DNA of 64,000 nucleotides, taken from Tubulanus polymorphus (Eukaryota; Nemertea; Palaeonemertea; Tubulaniformes; Tubulanidae). Where the stretch lies: positions 19,734,450-19,798,449 of the forward strand of contig NC_134029.1 in assembly GCF_964204645.1 (NCBI RefSeq), written 5' to 3'. Each line of letters opens with the position of its first letter. The first letter of the stretch is position 1. The notes under the pieces were generated by a model. That model had not been told where the DNA came from and searched no databases. It saw nothing but the letters and a program-made list of their open reading frames with translations. Both the position numbers and the translations under genes were made by a program. This document shows, piece after piece, positions 54,472-64,000 of this stretch.

Positions 54472-55766
54472 TTCCGTATGTTCCTTCGATGTTCACGATC
54501 TGCGGAGAGACAACGATGAAACGTTCATCGAACGCACGGTCGAATTGTTTGGCTAAGTCGTCTGACAAGCCATAAGCCGTCTGACAAGCGATACACTCGT
54601 GCTAACTCGTGCTATGAATTGAATGACCTATATAGAAATCTAGGCCAAAACAAGAAGGTTTGATAAACGAATAAACCGCTGGCCGACGAAAGGCTTTCAA
54701 AGCATATATAGATTACGGGTCAATATGAGAGCAGAAAAATTAGAAAAAGTCATATGAAGTGGAGTGCGAAAGATCATGTAGTCACACATGCTCAGTCACT
54801 AACATTGCTGTATGATAGCACAATGCCTGCACTATAAGCTAATCACCGCAGGAAGTCAGCTAGAGGCTAGTTCGTACAAGCCCTATTTATATATATATAA
54901 ACTTTATTGTCAAAGTATTACAACTTTTATAAGACACGACCACACGTAGACGATTTGGCCCGGCACAAATTGGTACAGATCCAGGGGCGGATCCAGCCGG
55001 TCAATTTGACTATATTCCTAAAAAAATTAATGCTCAATTATCTGCCGGCGACGAAGCTGATTAAAGGGGGTTTGATATCCTCCCCCAGGAAAAATTTGAA
55101 AAATCATTCATTTTGTATCTAAAGGCATTCTGGACCTGTCAGATTAGGTTCTTCTAGGAAGTATGTTATTCACATTTTTCTGACTATATTCTGGAATACA
55201 GTGGAATATAGCTTGGATCCGCCCCTGAGATCAGACCCGAGTCAAATTTGCCCAGTGCATAATTCAAATTAAGTGCGTTCACATATAAACCACTCATTCA
55301 ATACTAAACAAAAAAACGATGCGAGTCACTTCCAGAACCAGCTACAATTCACAAGCAATGATTTTAAGACCTGTGCTAAAACTTAACTTAGAAAATTTAA
55401 GGAAAGTGTGGAAAACAATTAGAAAATAGAGCGGACCCTAACCTTATCGAAACCAACCCTACATACATAACCCTACTTATTGATTCTATTGTTATTTTCA
55501 TTAGTAACTGTTATAGGCCTATAATTAGATATCGCAAATATAGAATTTACTGAAATAATGCTGTGTATCCAAGCATCACTTCATCATGACTTAAAAGTTC
55601 AAAAACTTTCAACTAAAAACTTAAGTTCATCACAAGCAAGGGTCCAGGCAAGTAAAATTCTAAAGTGGATGGGCACAGGGGCTTGCCTTGTCACGATAGC
55701 TGGGGTTCTGAAATCAAAGATTCGACCCATTATCGATCCTAGGTGCTCTACCATGTCATCATGACG
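54472..55766. other. OCA2-B upstream region, repeats
   Basis: Up to about 54870 it matches the OCA2-A 5' flank. Beyond that lies a nested pair of TIR repeats (54937-55390) and unassigned sequence. No gene. No promoter motif assigned. Confidence 0.5.
54982..55227. mobile_element. CAGGGGCGGATCC MITE nested in another repeat
   Basis: 246 bp. CAGGGGCGGATCCAG left, GGATCCGCCCCTG right, 5-bp duplication AGATC (54977-54981 and 55228-55232). It interrupts a copy of the repeat family seen at 28488 and 38672, whose halves flank it. Confidence 0.85.
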
Positions 55767-56750
55767 AACTTGAACTTGAACTTGAACTTTAATTTTATTG
55801 CTCCATATAATACATAAGTTACATAGGAAATGACATGCAATAAAATATTAACATCAAGACACAGGGAAAACAGTACAAGAGTGGACATACATTTAAAATC
55901 GCTTTTATAATGGATAACATAGGAATAGAGAATATTTACAAATAAAATATGTTAAACGTAAAACAAAATATAATACTACAGCAAGGAAACTAGGTGGCGA
56001 TACAATCAAGTGAATATAATATAAAAGAATCAAAGTGTTGAACGGAGGGCAAATAAAGAGTTAACTAGGTTACACATAAGGCTGGCAATTTCATAGTCTC
56101 CGTTGTTATAGGACATCAAAAATAGGAATTTATCGAAAACACAAAAAGACTCAAACTCTGTGAAACATACAAGTGAGGATAAAATGGAAACTCTGGCAGG
56201 ATGAAGCGAGGGACACTCGAGTAAAAAGTGGGATTCGTCCTCAACGACTTTATCTACAGTACAGTAGAGGCAAAATCTCTCATTGGCTGGTAAAAATGGA
56301 CGACAGTGACGCCCCGTCTCGATTCTAAGCCGATGGGAACCGAGACGCAGTTTGGAAAATTCGCGTCTTTTGAGGAAAGAGTTCGAAATAATATATTTTT
56401 CTAGTTCAAAGCGTTTTTTAAAAAGTTTATAAGTCCTTAATTTGGGGTTGGAATTACTGTCGTTGATTTGAAATAGCCACGAAGAAGAATATAAGAGATA
56501 CATTTTAGACTGGAGCAGCTTGATAATTTTATTGGGGTGGTTTGAGCCATGATTAGACCAAACACCATGAAGATCAAATGATTTTAGTATTGAAAAAATT
56601 CCAGAACACCAATTTGGGAGTGTGTCCATGCTTTGCACACAGTCCGGATAGGATTTATACACTAATGAGGCGGGATTCAATTTACAAAGACGAAACCAAA
56701 ATTTAACCATCAGGGGAATAAATGATATAAGCAAGGGGTACTGGCCTAAG
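55767..56750 (-). mobile_element. 5'-truncated non-LTR retrotransposon
   Basis: 984 bp flanked by TCATGACG at 55759-55766 and 56751-56758, an 8-bp target-site duplication. Minus orientation: the 5' end is truncated at 56750 and the 3' end finishes in a short (GTTCAA)n tail at 55767-55789. Contains the open C-terminal part of a reverse-transcriptase ORF2 (56030-56734). Intact duplication and frame suggest a fairly recent insertion upstream of HAUS1. Confidence 0.88.
56030..56734 (-). pseudogene. Non-LTR ORF2 C-terminal fragment
   Basis: About 234 aa in frame to a stop, representing the region after the reverse-transcriptase core. Carries the LRLGSHRLRIETGRH and ERFCLYC motifs and a zinc-knuckle-like C155-x2-C158...H169-x4-C174, usual in invertebrate CR1/RTE/L2-like elements. 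The reverse-transcriptase catalytic core and endonuclease are missing, so it cannot transpose alone. Confidence 0.8.
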
Positions 56751-57316
56751 TCATGACGTCTACCAGTGACAGTGTCTACTTTAAAAAATTGCTTTTTGTT
56801 TATTCTTTTTAATAAAGTAAGCGGAGTAAAAAGGACCTACCATAAATATTTGTCCCATTAATTCCAACTCGTCAGCTGAATAAATTACACCACTATATCA
56901 GCTGACAACAACTGCCAAACTTGCAAAACGCGATAACATACAACTATTTTTGGGGAGCTGTCAAAGTTCTGTGTATAAAATTTCTATGGACCATGTTGCC
57001 ACAATTTAGGTAACATGTTGAACAGTTTTGCAGTTAGGTTCGAGTCCCGTTTATCAACTCGTGAAGTTCATCTATTTCAAAATTTGTAACTTGTGTTTGT
57101 ATGTTGGTATCTTCTTATTTTAAAATTTGTTGTAACTTTATTGAATTTGGGAATCTTATATGTAATGTTTAGCGTAAGAATCAATAAAGAATTGAATTTA
57201 ATTGAATCGAATAATCTATGGCGGCTGTTAGTTATAAGATTTTTACTTGCTGCGATAAGCATTAACCTGGTTAAACCATTCGTCAAATCTTCATTCTTTC
57301 TTTTTCTACGATTAGT

Positions 57317-60300
57317 ATGGAATTTGAAGAGAAGTTAAAACTGGTGGGTTATGGAGGCATTATAAGAAATGATAGCTATTTTTTGGCCTAAAATTTAGTC
57401 AAATGAAAAACAAACTTTTTGAGATTCTGTGTCTGTGTGGCAATCCATTCAATAAATTAATCTTATTTTGACACTTCCCCTCACTAAGCCTGTCCTGTGT
57501 ACTATACTCTACTGGCACAGTATCCTTGACTTGAGATAACAAAATATTGGGCGCTATAATTGCACTGTCTTTCGTACCCATCTCCCAAGCATTTTTATTT
57601 TTGAAGTGGATATTTAACCATATACGGCAAAGTATTTATTTCCGCTATTTTACCGTGCATAAGTATTAGCTAATAAAAGTAACAATAAAATCATTATATT
57701 GGGTTTAGGGTTTCGATAGGGTTAGTGTCGCGAGGGTAAGAAGATGGTCCAGAGGGTTCCGTTTAGCTCTAGCTCTATTTGCTCTATTTTCTCTAACTCT
57801 TTGTTCTCCACACTTTCCTTGAATTTTCTAAGTCGCGCACCTCTGTGCGCATGCGCAGCGTAAATCAGCCAATCAGCGACGATGTACGGTAAAATAGCGG
57901 AAACAAATACTCCACTGCCTTTTATTTTTGTAATATCAGGGAGGTCTTAGGATTTCTTGTCAAAAGTCATTGATTTTGAATCCCCTCTAGGCCTAGACAA
58001 GGAGACTGTAGAACTCCTATAATTAATATGCATAATTACAATTTTTGTGGAGGGGTACGAGAGTGCAATAATGGCGCCAACTATTGTGCCTGTGTTCTTA
58101 GTGATAAGTAATTTCTTATCCTCCATTATGGTAAAGATATGATTGTCCGCCAAATCGCTAGTAATTAATCAATTGATTATGAAATTTTTCAGATTCAGCC
58201 ATGGCTGTGTACGATGTTTGGGGACGGCAACGTACCGCAGTTCGAAATCTGCGAAAGAACGGTGAATTACATGTATGAGCTGATGTCGCGGTGTCAAACT
58301 AAAGAAAACCACACGGCATTGGAAATCAAGGATTTAAACCGAAAAAAGATCGAATACGAAGCCGAAGGTGATGATTCTAGGATGGGGCTTACTGGGGCCC
58401 TTAAGCCCTTGCATACCCCTCGGACAACTGGGTGCAGTTTCATAGTCGAACTTAGACTTGATCATTCTAAGCCCATCTTAGTTCTATGACCAGTCTAACA
58501 ACTTAAGACCAGTCTAGAATTTAGAACAGGTGTCTAGAATTTTGTCTAAATGTCAAAAAAATATTGCTGTAAACTGCGTTAAACTTGAAATTAATTGATT
58601 TCAGCAAAGCGTCTTCACAAAATCATCTCGACCATGGATCTTTCATATTTGTCCGATGTTGATGAACACCTTAAAGTTTTGACGGACGTGGCTGAATCGT
58701 TAAAACTTTCAGATGTATCAGAAACCCAGTAAGTGGCAGAAATACATATTATAATCCCATATTTGTCGGGAAGCCAATTTTATGTATCGATAACTCGTGG
58801 TATCGCGATGAAATGGTCGTTTTAGTTTCATGCTGGGACTGGAAACTTTGAAAATGGAGCTATTCTCGAAGACGCGACTTTTTCGACAACAGCAAAAACT
58901 GTCGCGAAAGATACAAACGGAGATCGAGACCATGCAAAGCAAGTGCACCGCCTTAGAAAAGTAAGAGAAATATCCGCGGAGTCCGTGTTATGTCGGAGGA
59001 ACTGATAAAAATCTTATCGAAATTTCCTTGCCCGAAATAGAATTAAAAGAACGGTTTTGGGTACGGGTCTTATCAATTAACTTAATGTTCTACCGAGGAA
59101 AACAGGATCCAGTTCCACAGTCAGTCAGGAGTTAAGAGATAACTCTGAGATAGAATTAGTTCGTTTTCAATGAGTTAACTCTGAGTTAAATCTTAACTCA
59201 CAACTGTGGAACTGGGTCCAGTATATTTAACTCCCATGTTTGTGGAAGAGTTAAAGTACAAAATTGAAAATGGTATCAAGATGTTTCCAACTTGTAGATT
59301 CATGACAACGACCATGTTTTGTCTACTTTAGTAGCTTTAGGAAGTTACTTATCCAGCAGTTTAATGCGGCATAAACCATGTTTGCCATTTTTGTACCAAA
59401 TTGATAAATCTAAACTTTCCCTAAATCGAAATGTCAAACTTTTTCGAAGATGATGAAGCTTATATAGGCCTTCCTTGGCCGATCTATTTGAGATCAATTA
59501 GAACCACTTTTTCTCAATTACACTGACCCAGAAATTTTACAAACCTGAGTTTTATTACCTTCAAAATTGTTTTTGTATTATAAATACTTCATGTATTTAT
59601 TGTTTGAAATTTTTGTAAATCGAAGTTAAGAAATCCTATGGATCTTTATGGCATACCAACCTGTGACTAAATCACATAATTGCACCTCTTTTGTAGCTTT
59701 TTGTGCTTTGTAGTACAGATAGATACGATCTAATTTGGTTTTGGTATAAAACTGAAACTCTGGATGGCAGGATAGGGAATCTGCAGCCTCTCATTTGTTT
59801 ATTTCGTATTAGGACGTTATTGGACCTGGAACAACAAGCACGGAGGGTCGGACCGAAGCTCAAGAAGAGAACGAAAGAGACGCGAACCATTTCGAGTAAA
59901 TCCGAAGATTATCGAATTGCGATTCAGAATTTTAAGGTCGGTACAATATCACAGGGTGGCCGAGTCTTACTGGCAAAGTCAGGGAATTTTTTATCTTTAA
60001 AAAAAGTTTTTAAGGAAATTTTTAACGAGGTTAAAATCAGGGATAAGTCGGGGAAATTTGTTGAGATAGTTAGATCGAACATATTATCAAACAGTTTCTG
60101 TCTATATCTTGTGTTTGACTGCGTTAATTGATCCAATTCGCAGCAGATCGAATCGGGGAAAACAGATGCATGTCAGGGAATGGGCGGGGTGAAAGAAGCA
60201 AGTCCAAAAACAGTGGCCAGTATATGTAGTATTATTGTCGCTTAAAATTGAATTAGTAAAGAAGCTTGTATTAAATTTTCTTGGCAACAGGAGGAAATGA

Positions 60301-61051
60301 ATGCTCCCTACACCGACCACGGTACACTTGTAGAGAAATCAAAGGTAAATACCTAAAATGCAGCCTCAATTTACAGATTCTCGAACTGAAACTTCTGAAC
60401 GACAGTTGCCTCGATTTTACGTTTTCAGATGTTGTCCAGTCTCGAAGAAAAGTTGGCACCGTTAAACAAACAATTAGATAGTTATTGCTCTTTACCTCCT
60501 GTAAGTTGAATATTTATCCTGTCCACTGCATACCTATTTTCGAGTGAATTATCACTACTGCTTGACTTGTATGTCTATGTTATGTTCTAGGATATGTCAA
60601 GTGCTAAAGTGAAAATAGAAGAACTGAAACGTGATATAGTAAGTTTGTTATTATTCAGCCTCTCGTAAACAATTCATGAATTTCACTATGTCATTTCACT
60701 ACGTAAGACTGGATTGCAGTCCATTCATAGCGATATGCATGGTCGCGTTTATGGGTCTCAAATTTATGACTGTTGGTGTATGATTCCTTGGATTTTAAGA
60801 AGTATAGAATGCAAATTTAAAGAATTTGTTGATCCACTAACGAATGTACTAAGCCCTTAATACACGATTTAATAAACACCATTCGATTCCTTCTACCTCC
60901 ATGTTTGCATGTACATCTAAATGTTTTTGTCAAATTATTTCTTGGAAATTTGAAAAATGAAAAAAATTCTCGTACAATGTTTTCATTTCAGGAATCTGTG
61001 GAAAGTGCGCTCAGTGACGCGATAGATCAAATGCACATTGGAAGCCAATAA
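57317..61051 (+). CDS. HAUS1: HAUS augmin-like complex subunit 1
   Basis: Subunit of the eight-protein augmin complex, which recruits gamma-tubulin to spindle microtubules for branching nucleation in mitosis. Exons: 57317-57343, 58193-58367, 58605-58728, 58826-58960, 59813-59936, 60291-60344, 60429-60500, 60591-60638, 60992-61051 (TAA). The frame is continuous: 272 aa (human 278). Recognisable HAUS1 blocks: PWLCTMFGDGNVPQFEIC near the N-terminus (W-L-x3-FGD, P-Q-[FY]-E), DLNRKKIEYEAEAKRL, EEKLAPLNKQLDSY, SSAKVKIEELKRDIESVE. Otherwise long coiled coil, rich in Lys, Glu, Leu. Exon 1 uses a GTGGGT donor, the least certain junction. Introns carry several MITE fragments. Confidence 0.92.
58426..58525. 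repeat. Partial MITE in HAUS1 intron 2
   Basis: Shares TCTAACAACTTAAGACCAGT with the element at 50390-50529; the left end GGGTGCAGTTTCATAGTC is diverged. Confidence 0.55.
59105..59220. mobile_element. Palindromic MITE in HAUS1 intron 4
   Basis: 116 bp. GGATCCAGTTCCACAG at the left, CTGTGGAACTGGGTCC at the right; internal CTCTGAGTTAA repeats. Same family as 35293-35403. Confidence 0.8.
59953..60136. repeat. Dispersed repeat of the CAGGGAAATTT type
   Basis: In HAUS1 intron 5. CAGGGTGGCC followed by GTCAGGGAATTTTTT; reverse orientation of the TTCCCTGACTTTTCC family. Confidence 0.5.
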
Positions 61052-64000
61052 TCAATAATTCACTTACTCATTTATCTATTCATCCTTGTATATTTCGTAA
61101 GATACCGAATGAAAAAGCATAAACAATTCTACATAAAGTTAAGACGGAATTAAGCTTTGGTGAACTTTTTCTTGATAGGGATGACGAAATCTGGATTCAT
61201 TTTGAATATCATTTTATCTTCTCCATATTTATTTTCGATTTGTTATGTATTTGGAGAGCAATCGCGGGAGTGTTTGAAAGCAACTTCGCGCTCTATTTAT
61301 GATTATTATTTGTCTCAGCCCCCAGACCAAAGATATCGAATTCATCGGAGGCAGAGAGAGTTCAAGTACTAGCTATTCCTGTTTGCCTTTTGGTGTGTTG
61401 TGGTTGTGAGCATTTGACTGCATTACTTGTTGCTTTGTCATTATCTTGCCGCCCTTATCAGCTATATCAATCTGCATCCCGGAACCACCCTATTGTAGCG
61501 CATTTCAACAATTAATGTTTGAGGGTGTAATGATGAAATAATTAACATCTGGTATTTGTAGCGCATTAGTCCATTACAATTCAAAATGTTTCAGATGCAA
61601 TTCTGAATACAAGGTTAAGCCTAATTGATCCCAAATTCGAATGGCAATTACGTATCAAATATCCTGAGGAAGGTGCGGGTCCAAGCTGTCAATCGATACC
61701 AGAAGAAAACTGTCCGACAAGATTACTGAAAATAGAAAACTCAAGCCGTATACTGCAGTGAAGAAAGAATTTATTTTTTAAGAGACACTTTTGAATCCGA
61801 CAAAAAAAGCACCAGCATGAAAATGCTAATATAACAATCATCATCCCTTGATTTTTGTGACAACCACGTGATTTACTAACAAGTGTGAACTGAACAGTGA
61901 ATTGATTTAGGAGCGAAATTTCTTTACAATTCTAACCCCCTCCCGAGGCCAAAAATTACTATCTTTATCGACTTCGCCTTCGTGTGTTCAGATTATAGCT
62001 TGAATGTCCTTAAAAAAAAAAACACGACGCAATGGAAAACTGATTTCGCGTATGATAACGATTCACGCGTATGAATAGACATTCATAAAGAACTATAATA
62101 TCGAAGGAAAACTAATCTGAGGAGTGATTACCCGTGGATTCGGCTTAATTCGACGAACTTTAGAATAAGTACACGTAATTACATTTCTTAGAATAATAGC
62201 GTTCGCCCGGTCCGGTCGTACCGACTGATTACGCTTTTCGAAACGACTAACGCGCCATAAAAACGACGACGGTAGGTGAATCGATATCCGATAAAATATA
62301 TAATTTACAGGTGTGATAGCCGAAGAACACGCTACGACGCCCGCCGCCGCGTATTGTCGTCGTTGAACTAAATAAATGCCCGAAGGCTTTCGGGATGATC
62401 GATATATCGGCGTTACGATATATACACATGTACTGCATAGCGAAATAACAACCACACCTACCGACGTACGACCAATATATAAGTTTTCGAAAAAACCGTT
62501 CGATAATGTAATACTAAATTCGGCGCACAGAAATTCGACGTTTGCATAGTTCGTACATGTTAAAATTGTATGTTAAAACGTGCAGGGTCCGATCTAAGCA
62601 CTTGTCCGATTGCCCGGGACAAGTATATTCTCATTAGGGCAAGTAGGTTATCATTATCACTCGTCCACCGGGCTAGTGCATTTTTATGTCTCAAAGCTTT
62701 TTTCCCAATCGATACAGCAGTTGGACTGAGTGTAGGGCAAGTAGATTTTTGATGGGGCAAGTAAAATTTCGGATATGCTTGTTACCAAGCGAGTAGCTTT
62801 TATTCCTTAGATCGGACCTGACATCGCGAAGGAAAGGAATTCGAACGCTAGCGGCGTCGTTGACGAACAATGACCGTCTTATCGATAATAACACAGAGCT
62901 GCCAACTGTCGCTGATTTTCAGTCTATTTGTTACTATTTTACAACGAGAAATATGTAAGATGTTACTGAGGGTCTTACTGTTGATAACTGATTAATTTGA
63001 TTTTTCATTTTCTTTCATATTTCAATGAAAGGTTACTGAAAAAGATTCAATTCGTTACCGATAGCACTTTTCAGAGGTTGGCAGCCCTGATCACACGGGT
63101 GTAAACCGTCGAATTTTGAATAGAATCGGAGCATTATCAACAACGCGTCTTAACGAAAATGTCTAACATTCGCTATTCGCGATCACGAAGCCGAAAAATT
63201 TAAAATATCGCGACATAAGAAATTTAAACCTCGTTTCTCATTTCTGCTGTGCTTAAAAGTTGACCCGGCCGGCTGCCTATCTGCCCTGTACATAACTTTT
63301 CTTAAATCACGACCAAGCGAACCATGTTACAGTCCAGACACCTATAGTAATGAACTGATTACAAATTATGTTGTAGTTCACGAAAGTGACCCGGCTGATA
63401 AAGAGAGAAACAAGGTATCATTTTCTTTTAGCCTTAAAAATCGAATGTGGATTAAAAAACAAACTTTAATATGTTGTATTTCTGGTCATTCCTTGATAAT
63501 GGCTTTTCGAGAAAAACCAAAAATTCTGATACTTGAAAAAAAGATTTCAACTTTGCAACATTTTAAGATTTTTCAGCTTCGTGATTGTGGGACTTACCTA
63601 TAACTCTTTATTCGCGACACATCGCTCAGTTAAACCTCGTCGAGCTTTTCACCGCAAAGCCCTTTCCAGTCGCAAGACTTATAAAACGTACGCTCATAAA
63701 AAAATAAGAATCTAACGACTCTGTCAATCTTCGAACAACAATCTATAGCACGCCAACCAAGTCGCATCGGAGCTAGATAGGGCCGAGATAGAGGCCGGAT
63801 ACCGAGAGTAACGATCATACGTACAAATCATGCAGTTATATGCGTAAAAAATTTCAACGAGAAGCTCAAATAAAACCGCTTCGAATCCAATAATACATTT
63901 AAATTCACTTGTAAAAAATATAGTTCGCGAATCGCGGAAAAATTTTCTTTACGATATACTTTTGAGAAACCAATTGCGAGATGGAATTCAATTGAATTTG
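61052..64000. other. No gene recognised (window end)
   Basis: Downstream of HAUS1. ORFs such as 62093-62455 (-) show no domain. The only structure seen is a repeat copy at 63234-63426. Confidence 0.45.
63234..63426. repeat. Dispersed repeat, copy 2
   Basis: Partner of 48424-48610 in the same orientation, about 190 bp, with shared GAACTGATTACAAATT core and GACCCGGC blocks. Class unknown; possibly a SINE or MITE. Confidence 0.65.

Noticed and set aside
62093-62455. 120-aa ORF (-) in a slightly GC-richer stretch
   Set aside because: No domain and no gene structure around it.

Overview
The window is animal nuclear DNA, AT-rich and intron-rich, with GT-AG introns and the standard genetic code. 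The gene set is MRPS11, NR2C2AP, OCA2, HAUS1, a MYND protein and a large family of Ig-domain exons. With the abundant short terminal-inverted-repeat (TIR) elements this suggests a marine invertebrate, most likely a lophotrochozoan (mollusc, brachiopod, annelid or similar). That placement is inference. All exon models below were read by eye from splice sites and reading frame.

Layout. 691-17412 (+): a cell-surface immunoglobulin (Ig) locus of two gene models, or one gene with alternative ends. Model 1 starts upstream of the window and ends at 6958 in a GPI-signal-like tail. Model 2 (11347-17412, first exon not found) encodes V-I-I-I-V-I-I-I Ig domains and a second type of hydrophobic tail. 17413-20420: no gene, several repeats. 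20421-23746 (-): mitochondrial ribosomal protein uS11m, seven exons. 24925-26553 (-): a 542-aa MYND zinc-finger protein with an unbroken CDS. 27859-29513 (+): NR2C2AP, four exons.

31772-43155 (-) and 46239-54471 (-): two complete 19-exon copies of OCA2 (P protein, a melanosomal anion-transporter-like membrane protein), 762 and 745 aa. They come from one tandem segmental duplication whose edge also carried the last exon of NR2C2AP, now a dead relic at 44820-44932. The two copies act as natural empty and filled sites for several later insertions. 55767-56750 (-): a 5'-truncated non-LTR retrotransposon with target-site duplication. 57317-61051 (+): HAUS1, augmin subunit 1, nine exons. 61052-64000: no recognisable gene.

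The genes do not form a pathway. They are a mix of housekeeping genes (mitochondrial translation, spindle augmin complex, nuclear receptor co-factor), a duplicated pigment gene and an accessory Ig receptor locus. I did not see a CRISPR array, a viral gene or a canonical tRNA/rRNA gene. The parts most worth pursuing are the modular Ig locus (symmetric phase-1 exons, 21-60-nt linker exons, two tail types, a possible furin site) and the OCA2 tandem duplication.
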